Assembly (NCBI GenBank): GCA_018401355.1
Contig: JAGYLD010000002.1
Span: forward strand, 1-64,000
DNA: 64,000 nt
Direction of reading: 5' to 3'
From: Bacteroidales bacterium
GTDB lineage: Bacteria > Bacteroidota > Bacteroidia > Bacteroidales > B18-G4
Below, piece by piece: positions 47,320 through 57,770 of the stretch; the stretch's first letter is position 1; every line of letters begins with the position of its first letter. Under the pieces are notes generated by a model that saw only the letters and a program-made list of their open reading frames with translations, ran no database searches and was not told the DNA's origin. Position numbers and translations under genes: made by a program.

Positions 47320-49132
47320 TCCTGTTCAGTAAATTGGCATTGGCAATGCGGTCTTCCATCCATTTTCGGTTTATTTCTTTTGTGATATATTTTTCGATCA
47401 TGAGGCTGGCAATAGGAGCTGCCCATGTAGAACCATAACCGGCATTTTCAACAACAACAGCAATGGCTATTTGGGGTTCATCTTTGGGGGCAAATGCAAT
47501 GAATGTTGAATGATCTTTACCATGCGGATTTTCAACTGTACCGGTTTTACCACATACTGGAATATCCGGGATCCTTACCCAATAAGCAGTCCCATGAGGC
47601 ATATCCACTACATCGTTCATAGCTTTAACGATCAGAGAAAAGTATTTTTTATTGATGGTGGTTTGTTTTTGTCGGTAGTTATTGTTGCTTTCTTTTTGAT
47701 CTATTATAGATTTAAGCAGATGCGGGGGGTAATAATATCCATAATTGGCTACAATGGCGGTAAAGTTTGCCATTTGCAAAGGTGTAACCAGAATTTCACC
47801 CTGACCTATGGCAAGGGAACGAATTGTCAATGAATTCCACCGGCCTTCACCATATATCCTGTTGTAAAAATCAGATGCAGGAATGTTTCCACGTAATTCA
47901 AAAGGTATATCTGTATGGAATTTTAGTCCAAAACCTAAGCTGTTTGCGTGATTTTTCCAGTTATTATATGCGGCTTCTGTATTTTCAAATGTGGGTTTGT
48001 TTATAATGCTTCGAAATACTTTCCAGAAATATGGATTGCAGGAGTGCATAATGGCACCCTGAAGTTCCAGTGGTGTTGTATGAAAGTGCGTGCATTTGAT
48101 AGGCCTGGAATTAGGACCCTGACAGTCATATTTTGTATCCGGATAAAGTACCTGTTCCTGGAGGCCAATAAGTGCATTCACGATTTTAAATGTTGAGCCT
48201 GGTGAGTATGTACCCATTATAGCTCTGTGCATAAGTGGCTTAAGACTATCTTTTGAAAGAATGGTATAGTTTTTACTTCGAATTCTGCCGACTAAAAGAT
48301 TGGGATCATAGGTAGGACTTGTTACAAAAGCCAGTATTTCTCCGCTAGCAGGTTCAATGGCGACAATACTACCGATTTTATTTTGCATCAGATACTCACC
48401 ATACTTCTGAAGGTCAGCATCAAGCGTTATCTGAATGCTTTTTCCTGCAATTGCTGCTGTATCATATATACCTTCTCTAAAGGCCCCTTTTTCACGGTTG
48501 TAAACATCAACAATTTTTATTGAAAGACCCTTTTCACCCCTCAATGCTTTTTCGTAAAACTTTTCTATTCCACTTTTACCTATGTAATCACCTGATTGAT
48601 AGTATACATCACTTTCAACTTCATTTTTGGTGACCTCCCCTATGTAACCAAGTGTATGCGCAGCGGTATTGTAAGGATATTTCCTTAATGATCTGGCCTG
48701 GACGTAAAATCCTGGATATTTATACAGTTTTTCCGCAAGAAAAGCATGGTCTTCCTGCGATATTTGCTCAAGAAAGATAGATGGCTTATAATTGGAGTAT
48801 TTCTTTGCTTTAGAGAGCTTATCGGAAAAATCTAGAGGATCAATATTTAATAATCCACAAAGCTCTGTTGTATCGAAATCAGATAGTTGTCCGGGAACAA
48901 CCAGTAAATCATATGCCGGCTCATTGTAAACGAGAAGCTTTCCTGTTCTGTCAAATATCAGGCCTCTTGTGGGATATTCGGTAATGTATCTTAAGATGTT
49001 GTTTTCTGCAGAAAGCTTATAGGAATTTTTCGGGACTTGCAGTAAAAACAAACGCGTAAGATAAACCAGGCCAATCAGAACGATTATACCTATTATTCCA
49101 TATTTTCTTGATGAATATGTCTGGCTTATCAT
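47303..49132 (-). CDS. mrdA: Penicillin-binding protein 2
   Basis: RGLIFDRTGKLL; STFK in YSPGSTFKIVNALIG; SxN in MHSCNPYF; KTG in VCGKTGTVENPHGKDHSTFIAFAP; overlaps rodA by 17 bp. Confidence 0.95.
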   Translation of the reverse strand: MISQTYSSRKYGIIGIIVLIGLVYLTRLFLLQVPKNSYKLSAENNILRYITEYPTRGLIFDRTGKLLVYNEPAYDLLVVPGQLSDFDTTELCGLLNIDPLDFSDKLSKAKKYSNYKPSIFLEQISQEDHAFLAEKLYKYPGFYVQARSLRKYPYNTAAHTLGYIGEVTKNEVESDVYYQSGDYIGKSGIEKFYEKALRGEKGLSIKIVDVYNREKGAFREGIYDTAAIAGKSIQITLDADLQKYGEYLMQNKIGSIVAIEPASGEILAFVTSPTYDPNLLVGRIRSKNYTILSKDSLKPLMHRAIMGTYSPGSTFKIVNALIGLQEQVLYPDTKYDCQGPNSRPIKCTHFHTTPLELQGAIMHSCNPYFWKVFRSIINKPTFENTEAAYNNWKNHANSLGFGLKFHTDIPFELRGNIPASDFYNRIYGEGRWNSLTIRSLAIGQGEILVTPLQMANFTAIVANYGYYYPPHLLKSIIDQKESNNNYRQKQTTINKKYFSLIVKAMNDVVDMPHGTAYWVRIPDIPVCGKTGTVENPHGKDHSTFIAFAPKDEPQIAIAVVVENAGYGSTWAAPIASLMIEKYITKEINRKWMEDRIANANLLNRNEEKK

Positions 49133-49189
49133 ACAGAAATTATATAACGAAACGGTAACAAAGATAGTTTGAACAAAATGGTTTTTATA

Positions 49190-49624
49190 TTATTTAATAC
49201 CTGAATGGCCAAACCCGCCTGTGCCACGATTTGTTTCATTGAGCACATTTACCGTTATCCATTTGGCCCGGGCATGTGCTGAAATAACCATTTGAGCAAT
49301 TCGATCTCCATCCTGTATGGTATATGGTTGTGATGCGAGGTTTATCAGGATGATTTTTATTTCACCACGGTAGTCAGCATCAATCGTCCCGGGAGCATTT
49401 ACAAGGCTGATACCATGTTTTATTGCAAGACCGCTTCTTGGTCTGATTTGAGCTTCAAATCCAGGAGGAAGTTCCATGAAAAGTGATGTGGGGATCAATT
49501 TTCTTTCCATTGGTTTTAATTCGATGGGTTCATTGATATCTGCCCTGAGATCCATTCCTGCAGACAATTCAGTCTCATAAGAAGGCAGGGGATGTTTCGA
49601 GTTGTTGACGATCTTAATTTCCAT
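49190..49624 (-). CDS. dut: dUTP diphosphatase
   Basis: [58 protein letters not shown]. Confidence 0.96.
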   Translation of the reverse strand: MEIKIVNNSKHPLPSYETELSAGMDLRADINEPIELKPMERKLIPTSLFMELPPGFEAQIRPRSGLAIKHGISLVNAPGTIDADYRGEIKIILINLASQPYTIQDGDRIAQMVISAHARAKWITVNVLNETNRGTGGFGHSGIK

Positions 49625-49626
49625 TT

Positions 49627-51120
49627 TCAGGTTATACTTTTAATAATGAATTTTCTTTCAAAAATAAAAACGATTGAAATAAATGTTGCGAAGAGAAAGA
49701 AATTTAATACGAGTTGAGCAATTTGGGTTGATGCAGGAATTATCCTGTTGATGAAAAATACAAGGAGGGCGAGAGAGATGTACAGGAATATCATTTTCAT
49801 GTTATAGGGAATTTTAAAAAACTTCCTGCTTAGATAATAAGAAATTGAAACCATGGTAAGGTTGCAGAAAAAATGCGCCCAGGCTGCACCGGTATACCCG
49901 TATGGAGGCACCAGGATGATATTTAGGGAAATGGTTACAATTCCGCCGGTAATGGCTATGATGGCACCAAATCTTGTTTTATCTGTAAGCTTATACCAGA
50001 CAGACAGATTGAACAAAACACCCAGCAATAGGTTGGAAAATAGGACAACGGGAACAATATGCAGCCCTACACGGTATTCTACATCTATAAAATGCTTGAA
50101 GACATCTATGAATAAGGTAACCATCAGAAAAATTGTCAGACAAAAGACCACAAAATATTTCATGATCATAGCATAAAGTTCTTTGGAGTTTTTGTCTTTG
50201 GCATGTGAGAAAAAGAATGGTTCAGCGGCATATCTGAACATCTGGATAAAAATTGTCATCAAAACAGCAAGTTTATAGTTGGCGCCATAAATTCCCAATT
50301 GATCAAGAATATAAATATGATCATTTTTAATATTTTCTGGAACCGAAACAAGGTATTTAAAAAGTAACTTGTCAGAAACTTCATTGATCATTCCTGCCAG
50401 GCCTACAATAAGTAATGGGAAAGAATAACTGACTATTTTTCCGAGTAAATTGAGATCAATTTTGAGTTTAGCCTTAAAGATTTCCGGAAGCAGCAGAATA
50501 AGAGTTGCAATCGTTGCTATAAGATTTGATAGAAAAGCATAACCCACTCCAAAGTCTTTAAAATAAATATATTGTATGAAAGAGTCAGGATGGGACTCCA
50601 GGAATTTGGGGCAGAATATCAGGAAAAAGAAATTGAAAAGAATGTTGATCGCTATGTTGATGATTTTGATAATGGCAAAACGGAAGGCCTTTCGCTGGAG
50701 GCGTAGATAAGAAAATGGTATGGCAAGAAAAGCATCTATACCAATAATGGATGCCATGATCAGTATATATTCCGGATGTTCTGAATACCTGAGCCACTCA
50801 GATACTGGGGACAAAAATAGAAAGACCAATAAAATAAATAGAGATGATGAAGAAAGCAGCATCGTAATGGATGTGGAATACACCCTGGATTTGTTCTGCT
50901 CATTTTCAGCGAATCTGAAATAGGTTGTTTCCATTCCATATGTTAGCAATACAAAAAGAAATGCTGAATAAGCATATAATTCTGTTATAATTCCATATTC
51001 ACTGGTAATAAATATTCTGGTATAAAATGGAGTCAGGAGAAGGTAGTTTAAAAGCCTGGGAACGATCGTACCAAGACCGTATATCATGGTTTGTTCTACA
51101 AGGCTTTTAAGTGGTTTCAC
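49627..51120 (-). CDS. Polysaccharide flippase/Wzx-like membrane protein
   Basis: Multi-[55 protein letters not shown]. Confidence 0.85.
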   Translation of the reverse strand: MKPLKSLVEQTMIYGLGTIVPRLLNYLLLTPFYTRIFITSEYGIITELYAYSAFLFVLLTYGMETTYFRFAENEQNKSRVYSTSITMLLSSSSLFILLVFLFLSPVSEWLRYSEHPEYILIMASIIGIDAFLAIPFSYLRLQRKAFRFAIIKIINIAINILFNFFFLIFCPKFLESHPDSFIQYIYFKDFGVGYAFLSNLIATIATLILLLPEIFKAKLKIDLNLLGKIVSYSFPLLIVGLAGMINEVSDKLLFKYLVSVPENIKNDHIYILDQLGIYGANYKLAVLMTIFIQMFRYAAEPFFFSHAKDKNSKELYAMIMKYFVVFCLTIFLMVTLFIDVFKHFIDVEYRVGLHIVPVVLFSNLLLGVLFNLSVWYKLTDKTRFGAIIAITGGIVTISLNIILVPPYGYTGAAWAHFFCNLTMVSISYYLSRKFFKIPYNMKMIFLYISLALLVFFINRIIPASTQIAQLVLNFFLFATFISIVFIFERKFIIKSIT

Positions 51121-51166
51121 AGCTTGTTTGTTTGAAACAAAGGTATGTAAATTAAATCAGGGAGAA

Positions 51167-54100
51167 TTACGATTTGTTTAGGGGCAGTTTAATTTTAAAG
51201 GTTGTACCTATGCCTTCCTGAGAATGATATTGTATTGAACCGGAGTATGAATCCACAATATTTTTTACCATGGCCAGTCCCAGGCCCATTCCACCTGATT
51301 TCGTTGTAAAATTTGGTGAGAATATTTTATGTGTTATTTCTTTTGATATTCCCGGGCCATCATCTGAGATAATAATCTCTATAAATTCAGTTGTTTTTAT
51401 AAGAGATACGTGTATATGGCCCTCATCCTTGCATTCAAGGGCCTGAACAGAGTTTTTAATTAAGTTTGAAAATGCCCTGGAAATTAATTTTTTATCTGCT
51501 TTAACCGGATATTCCTGTTGTTTATCATAAGAAAGTTCAAATTTAATATTTGCAGAATGCTTGTAAAGGTCAATTACAGATTTAACAGAATCCAGAACAT
51601 CGAATTCTACGACTTTTGGCAGAGGCATCTTTGCAAAATCTGAAAATTCTGAAGCAATGGCTGAAAGTTCGTCAATTTGATCAACGATTGTTTTGGTAAA
51701 TCGTTTGAGCCGATACGAAAACTCAGGAGAATTGTCATCCCATGATTTTTGAAGCGACTGAACGCTTAATTTCATTGGTGTTAGCGGGTTTTTTATTTCA
51801 TGAGCCACCTGTTTGGCCATTTCTCTCCAGGCGCTTTCTCTTTCAGATTGCGCAAGCAATAAGGCACTGCTTTCAAGTTCTTCAACCATCCTGTTGTATT
51901 CTTCAACCAGCTTTCCGATTTCGTCTTTTGATTTCCAGCTTATCTTTTCGTTGGTTTTTAAAAGCGTCAGTTGTGCTATCTTGGTTTGTAATATTTTCAG
52001 TGGTTGTAAGGTATACTTTGATATTATGAATGAGAGTATGATGGATAGAACAATAAATAAGATGTATATATTGAGGAAAGTGGTTAGGAATGTTGCAATT
52101 TCTTCTCTGAGTTCTGATTGCTTGGAGAAATATGGGAGGTTTAGATAAGCGGATATCTCGTTATCGCTGTTCCTGAAAGGCATGTATGCTGAAAGATAGA
52201 GGTGGCTACCAATTTTTTCTTCATGGATAAAAAGCAGTTGGTTTTCATTATGGAGTTTATCATAAGCCGATGGGTTCATAAGAATGGAAGTCAGACCTTC
52301 ATTGAATATTTCCGGTCGTGATGTTGCAAGAAGCCTGCCAGATAGATCATAGAGGTTTATATCTGAAAAAAATACAAGAGAAAACTTATAGAGCAAATCA
52401 GATAGATATTCCTGGAGGTCTTCGTTAAGGACTTTTTCGTTTGATAGTTTATGTTCAAGTTCTATTAGTACAGAATGTGTTTTTTCTTTCAGGATATCAA
52501 TATTTTTATCCGCATTTATTTGTTTTATATAGTAAATAGATAAAATGCCTTCGAAGATAAATATGAATATGACAATTGAGATTATTATGAGTTGCAATCT
52601 ATTACTGAAATTCAAAGAAGCGCTTTTAAAAAACTGTTTGGAAAAGAAGAACATTAGGATGAGGATGGTTAAAATTGTAAAAGAAATGAAAAGGTAGGAA
52701 AAAGATGCGAGAAAATTGAGGGCACCTTGCACAGGCATACTGATAATCAAGGTGTTAAATTGATTGATTGGGTAGTAGAAATGATTATAACCTGCTTCAT
52801 TAATAAAGTAGGATTTTGTAAGAGCCGAGTCGATTTTCATACAGTAGTCAAAATCGCCATACTTGTAAAAAAGTTTTCCATGGTTATATCGGGAATATGA
52901 GTAAGAAGACAAATCTGGAAATAAGTTTGCATTTTGGTCCACCAATAATTCCGGGTATCCAAGGCCTTCGTCTGGAAGATTTTTATAATAGAATTCTGAG
53001 AAAAGTGTTAAAGGCTTTGAATCAAATTTTTGTGATCCGGGAAGCCTTATTTTAGAGATATAGCTGAAGGCGTCACTAAAATTGTATCTGAATAAATTCG
53101 ATGAAAATGTTGAGTCACAGTAAGTATTTATTTGATTATCAAAATAATCATAACAATTTGTTAAGATGTCATCTGGTTGAATAATTAACAATTGATCATC
53201 AGTACATAAGGTATGGACTTTGGAATAACCCCTGAAAATATCGTCAAAATACTTCTTGTTGAGGTATAGTGATATAGAGTCTAAAAATTCGGGGTTTGAC
53301 ATAGAGTTTGAAGAGAGATGGTTTAAAACAGAATCTTCAGTAATATATTTCACCTTTTGATTAAATAGATATTCTGATAAAGGATCTGCTGAATTAGAGA
53401 TCTTAACAGCGAGCAATTGTCTGTTTTGCTTTTCTTTTAACTGGTTATTGTGAAAGAATTTGTATGCTGATACCATTGAAAAGAAAAATATCAACGAAAT
53501 GAAAGTGAAGTTGTTAAAGAAGTTTTTAAAGTAGAGCTTTTGGAATGTAAGAATAAGTATAAACAGCAGTGGAATAATAGAATTAATGATGTTGTGGTTT
53601 CTCAGGAAAAGAAAAGTTATAGAAACGGAAAAAGCCAGTAAGAGCGAAATATAAAACAACTTTTTTTGATTGATGAGGTAGGGAAATACTGAGTCGAAGA
53701 GCTTAATACCTACGATGACATAAGAAATCAGGATCAGGAAAAGAGAAAGAATTGAGAAATAACTTGGTATACTAAGCGCAAAGATATTTGATAATTCAAG
53801 TGAAAAATTGGAATCAAATATTAGAAATTTAAAAAGGGCATCTATAAGTTTGAAGAATATGAAGAAGTGGAATAATATGGAGAAAACCTTAAAATATCCG
53901 GAAAAGGTGTTTAATGGTTGTTTTGTAGGAGTTTGAAAATGTTTCAGAAATACAAGGCTGATAGCAAAAATTGAAATTGCGTTAAGAAGAAGGTCTCCAA
54001 GAGAATTTAAAAATATTGTTGAAGCGAAATATGTTGGATTAAAGAACGATGTATTCTGAAGATTGTATGGAATATTGAAATAATATATGATCAGCCGTAT

Positions 54101-54826
54101 AATAATTACATCGACAGAAAAGAGAATGATAAACCATAAAAATTTGTTTTTGAAATACGTGAATGATCTGTATAGCTTATACAATGATAATAATATCAAG
54201 GCATAGATGACTACAAAAATGATGAAGAACAATATGGCCGGCTTTTCAGAAACATCATTTGATTGATGATGTGAAATGATTCGGGGGATATCAGATTCAA
54301 TGTCAGGAGTATTAATTTTTATTTCTGCTTTAATACCACCGGGAATTTGATATGCAGGATTAAAACTATTTAACAAGTGTTCATTTGAAATAGGATAATC
54401 ATACTTGATGAGATTCAAACCGATAAGGGTTATTTCATCTTTTGATCTTTGGATAATTTGGTAGATTCCATTGTCAAGTTTTGTGACGAAAAATGTATCA
54501 TGCACAGAAGTGTCAGGGGTCAATAAAACGGTGTTGCTCGACCATGAAATTATTGAATCGTTTATAAATGCCTGAAACGATAAATAGTCGTTGGATATAT
54601 TTTTAAATATGAGTTGTGCATTTGTTTCATCAATTTGATTGTATTGTTTGATGAATTCGTTCTCAAGCAGATCTTTTTGTTTCAGGAATCCGGTTTTAAA
54701 ATTTTCCTGAATTTTTTTATCTGAATATTTTTTTTCATTTAATACTGACAATAGCAAATATGAAACGACCAATAATCCAAGTATCGTGAAAATAATATTA
54801 GTTTTCTTACTAAAACCTGACTTCAT
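51167..54826 (-). CDS. Large membrane sensor histidine kinase (NtrY-like, HAMP-HisKA-HATPase)
   Basis: Many TM segments; REMAKQVAHEIKNPLTPMKLSVQSLQ; NLIKNSVQAL; DDGPGISKEITHKIFSPNFTTKSGGMGLGLAMVKNIV. Confidence 0.9.
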   Translation of the reverse strand: MKSGFSKKTNIIFTILGLLVVSYLLLSVLNEKKYSDKKIQENFKTGFLKQKDLLENEFIKQYNQIDETNAQLIFKNISNDYLSFQAFINDSIISWSSNTVLLTPDTSVHDTFFVTKLDNGIYQIIQRSKDEITLIGLNLIKYDYPISNEHLLNSFNPAYQIPGGIKAEIKINTPDIESDIPRIISHHQSNDVSEKPAILFFIIFVVIYALILLSLYKLYRSFTYFKNKFLWFIILFSVDVIIIRLIIYYFNIPYNLQNTSFFNPTYFASTIFLNSLGDLLLNAISIFAISLVFLKHFQTPTKQPLNTFSGYFKVFSILFHFFIFFKLIDALFKFLIFDSNFSLELSNIFALSIPSYFSILSLFLILISYVIVGIKLFDSVFPYLINQKKLFYISLLLAFSVSITFLFLRNHNIINSIIPLLFILILTFQKLYFKNFFNNFTFISLIFFFSMVSAYKFFHNNQLKEKQNRQLLAVKISNSADPLSEYLFNQKVKYITEDSVLNHLSSNSMSNPEFLDSISLYLNKKYFDDIFRGYSKVHTLCTDDQLLIIQPDDILTNCYDYFDNQINTYCDSTFSSNLFRYNFSDAFSYISKIRLPGSQKFDSKPLTLFSEFYYKNLPDEGLGYPELLVDQNANLFPDLSSYSYSRYNHGKLFYKYGDFDYCMKIDSALTKSYFINEAGYNHFYYPINQFNTLIISMPVQGALNFLASFSYLFISFTILTILILMFFFSKQFFKSASLNFSNRLQLIIISIVIFIFIFEGILSIYYIKQINADKNIDILKEKTHSVLIELEHKLSNEKVLNEDLQEYLSDLLYKFSLVFFSDINLYDLSGRLLATSRPEIFNEGLTSILMNPSAYDKLHNENQLLFIHEEKIGSHLYLSAYMPFRNSDNEISAYLNLPYFSKQSELREEIATFLTTFLNIYILFIVLSIILSFIISKYTLQPLKILQTKIAQLTLLKTNEKISWKSKDEIGKLVEEYNRMVEELESSALLLAQSERESAWREMAKQVAHEIKNPLTPMKLSVQSLQKSWDDNSPEFSYRLKRFTKTIVDQIDELSAIASEFSDFAKMPLPKVVEFDVLDSVKSVIDLYKHSANIKFELSYDKQQEYPVKADKKLISRAFSNLIKNSVQALECKDEGHIHVSLIKTTEFIEIIISDDGPGISKEITHKIFSPNFTTKSGGMGLGLAMVKNIVDSYSGSIQYHSQEGIGTTFKIKLPLNKS

Positions 54827-54953
54827 AACCTAAAACATTGACATACAACAACCTAAAACCATGCCAGAATTATCGCCTTTACTGAACGATCGCAATAAAG
54901 ATAGGGTAAATTATTAAGGAAGGGGTATCGTTAATTGAGGAGGCTTAAAATGA

Positions 54954-55856
54954 TTAATTCTTCATTTTTATCACATATAGGCAAGATGAATATTTATTTC
55001 CCTTGAAAAAACCTAAAATATTAGACAGGAGGCCAATAAATGGAGCTCTTATATATTTGATTTTAGAGTTTAAATAATTTTCACTTAAAAGGCTTATATA
55101 ATATGAATCGAATATCAGTGGTTTTATTTTATCGATTTCAAGATTGTGATGGCTCAGTAGAATTGATAGTGTTGAATTGGTGAAATGGTGAATATGTCTA
55201 GGCAGGTCAAGAGCTGCCCAATGGTTTTTATAAAATTTAGAATCAAAGGATTCAAAATTTGGAACAGCTATAAAGATTCTTCCGTTCTTTTTTAGGAGCC
55301 GTGTAAATTTGTCTAATAGTTGAGAAGGATCATGGATGTGTTCAAGTACGTGCCACATAGTTATGACGTCAAGACTTCGTTCAGGGATTTTATCCAGATG
55401 GGTTTCGTCAAATAAATCGACAGCGAAATTTTCCTTACAATGTTTTCTTGCATTATCTGAGGGTTCAATTCCTGTTGTATTGAATCCTTTTCTATTCATA
55501 AAAGAAATGAAGTGGCCTGAGCCAGCACCAAAATCAAGCAAAGATGTTCCCTTGCCATATTTTTTTATCCAGGAATATTTCCTTTTTAGTGTATGGTTGC
55601 GAATTGTGAGGTAAAGTTTATTAACCAGTCCCTTGTTTGTGCTGGTATGGGAAATATATTCTTCCGACTGGTAGTATTTTTTAATTTCATCTTGATTTGG
55701 CAGCGGATAGGTTCGTTTAAGTCCGCATTCAATACACTGAGCGACCGAAAAATGTTCATGCGTAAGAAAGTGGTCTTCTGATTTAAGAAGGATACTGAAT
55801 TTTTTACTATCGCAAGATACGCATGGTTCCTGGCAAAAAATTTCTGTCTGTTTCAC
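54954..55856 (-). CDS. Class I SAM-dependent methyltransferase
   Basis: Cys pairs CVSCDSKKF...CIECGLKRTYP; SLLDFGAGSGHF; LDVITMWHVLEHIHDP; GTG start lies inside a parS-like site. Confidence 0.85.
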   Translation of the reverse strand: MKQTEIFCQEPCVSCDSKKFSILLKSEDHFLTHEHFSVAQCIECGLKRTYPLPNQDEIKKYYQSEEYISHTSTNKGLVNKLYLTIRNHTLKRKYSWIKKYGKGTSLLDFGAGSGHFISFMNRKGFNTTGIEPSDNARKHCKENFAVDLFDETHLDKIPERSLDVITMWHVLEHIHDPSQLLDKFTRLLKKNGRIFIAVPNFESFDSKFYKNHWAALDLPRHIHHFTNSTLSILLSHHNLEIDKIKPLIFDSYYISLLSENYLNSKIKYIRAPFIGLLSNILGFFKGNKYSSCLYVIKMKN

Positions 55857-55864
55857 GTGGAACG
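55849..55864. promoter_or_regulatory. parS-like site
   Basis: TGTTTCACGTGGAACG; reverse complement CGTTCCACGTGAAACA differs at one base from the B. subtilis-type parS TGTTCCACGTGAAACA. Confidence 0.75.
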
Positions 55865-55867
55865 TTT

Positions 55868-57742
55868 TTATCTGCCCAAATGTACTAACAAAACAGAAAT
55901 ATCAGCAGGAGACACCCCACTTATGCGAGATGCTTGTCCAATCGTTCCAGGTTTAAGTTTAGACAATTTTTCCCTGGCTTCATAAGAAAGGGATTCCAAT
56001 TTATAATAATCAAAATCTGGTTTGAGTTCTATTGCATCAAGTTTAAGTAGTTTATCTGCCATATCCTGCTCTTTTCGGATGTACGTATCATATTTAATCA
56101 GGATTTCTGATTCCTGGATAATGTCATAATTGTCGTTGATTTTTTCGGAGAGGAATTTGTTTAAAGGGGGAGAGTATTTTCTAAGAGTTGAAAATCCTAT
56201 TCCGGGACGTACGAGCATTTGGTTGAGTTTGACTTTTTGTTTTAGAACCGGGTCATTATTATCACTCAGGTATGAATTTATTGATTCCGGGTCGATGCTT
56301 GTTTTTTTGGAAAAATCTATGATATCTTCGATGGCTTCAATTTTATAATTAACCATTTCTTGCCGTTCAGTGGAAGCAAGTCCCAATTTATATGCCAGAG
56401 GGGTTAACCTGATGTCAGCATTATCCTGGCGCAACAATATGCGGTATTCTGCTCGAGAAGTAAACATCCTGTATGGCTCATCGACTCCTTTTGTGATAAG
56501 GTCATCGATGAGGACGCCAATGTATGCATCGGATCTTTTGAGAACAAATGGGTTCTTATTGTTCAATTTGAGGTGGGCATTGATGCCGGCAATCATCCCC
56601 TGGGCTGCAGCCTCTTCATAACCAGTTGTACCATTGATCTGTCCGGAGAAATACAAATTTTCAACCAGTTTGGTTTCGAGGGTATATTTTAATTGTTCAG
56701 GTGGGAAGAAATCATATTCTATTGCATAACCAGGCCTGAAGATCTTTGCATTTTCAAATCCTTCTATTTGTCTGAGGGCTTTTAGTTGAATATGGTCAGG
56801 AAGTGAAGAAGAAAAGCCATTAAGGTAGTATTCGATGGTATTCCATCCCTCTGGTTCAACAAAAAGCTGATGGCTGTCTTTTTGCCAGAAACGGTCTATT
56901 TTGTCTTCGATGGATGGGCAATATCTGGGGCCTATTCCTGATATTCTTCCTGTAAACATTGGAGAATCTTCAAAACCGGTTCTCAGGATATCATGTACCT
57001 TGCTGCTTGTATAAGCCAGGTAGCAGCTGCGTTGTTTTGTAAGATGAGGTGTGTTTATGAAGGAAAATTTTCCAGGATCCTCATCACCAGGTTGTTCTGT
57101 TAATTTTGAAAATTCGATGGTTCTGCCATCAATTCTGACTGGTGTACCGGTCTTCATTCTTGAAACCTGGAATCCCAATTCAATAAGTTGTTCTGTGATT
57201 CCTCCCGAAGGCAATTCTCCTATTCTGCCACCAGAGATTTTTTTTTGCCCTATATGAATGATACCATTCAGGAATGTGCCGTTGGTAAGGATGACTGATT
57301 TTGCAGGAATTTGATGTCCCAGTGATGTATAAACTCCTTTAATATTATTTTTTTCAAGCCAGATCCCTGTAACCATATCCTGATAGAAATCCAATCCGGG
57401 TATTTGCTCAAGTTGGTTTCTCCATTCCATAGAGAACAGCATACGGTCGTTTTGAGCTCTTGGGCTCCACATGGCGGGTCCTTTAGAACGGTTAAGCATT
57501 CGAAACTGTATCATTGTTTTATCAGTAACAATGGCCGACAAACCGCCCAGCGCATCAATTTCCCTGATGATCTGACCTTTGGCAATACCTCCCATGGCAG
57601 GATTACATGACATTTGTGCCATGTTTGCCATGTTCATGGTGATGAGCAAAACCCTGGAACCCAAATTGGCAGCTGATGCTGCCGCTTCACATCCTGCATG
57701 GCCGGCACCAACAACAATAATATCATATTCCTGGAACATCAT
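55868..57742 (-). CDS. mnmG: tRNA uridine-5-carboxymethylaminomethyl modification enzyme MnmG/GidA
   Basis: YDIIVVGAGHAGCEAAASAANLGSRVLLITMN; SCNPAMGGIAKGQIIREIDALGG; FSGQINGTTGYEEAAAQG; MFTSRAEYRILLRQDNAD. Confidence 0.97.
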   Translation of the reverse strand: MMFQEYDIIVVGAGHAGCEAAASAANLGSRVLLITMNMANMAQMSCNPAMGGIAKGQIIREIDALGGLSAIVTDKTMIQFRMLNRSKGPAMWSPRAQNDRMLFSMEWRNQLEQIPGLDFYQDMVTGIWLEKNNIKGVYTSLGHQIPAKSVILTNGTFLNGIIHIGQKKISGGRIGELPSGGITEQLIELGFQVSRMKTGTPVRIDGRTIEFSKLTEQPGDEDPGKFSFINTPHLTKQRSCYLAYTSSKVHDILRTGFEDSPMFTGRISGIGPRYCPSIEDKIDRFWQKDSHQLFVEPEGWNTIEYYLNGFSSSLPDHIQLKALRQIEGFENAKIFRPGYAIEYDFFPPEQLKYTLETKLVENLYFSGQINGTTGYEEAAAQGMIAGINAHLKLNNKNPFVLKRSDAYIGVLIDDLITKGVDEPYRMFTSRAEYRILLRQDNADIRLTPLAYKLGLASTERQEMVNYKIEAIEDIIDFSKKTSIDPESINSYLSDNNDPVLKQKVKLNQMLVRPGIGFSTLRKYSPPLNKFLSEKINDNYDIIQESEILIKYDTYIRKEQDMADKLLKLDAIELKPDFDYYKLESLSYEAREKLSKLKPGTIGQASRISGVSPADISVLLVHLGR

Positions 57743-57748
57743 GGTTGT

Positions 57749-57764
57749 GTTTCACGTGGAACGT
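57749..57764. promoter_or_regulatory. parS-like site
   Basis: TGTTTCACGTGGAACG, identical to the site at 55849-55864; 7 bp upstream of the mnmG start. Confidence 0.75.
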
Positions 57765-57770
57765 TATAAA

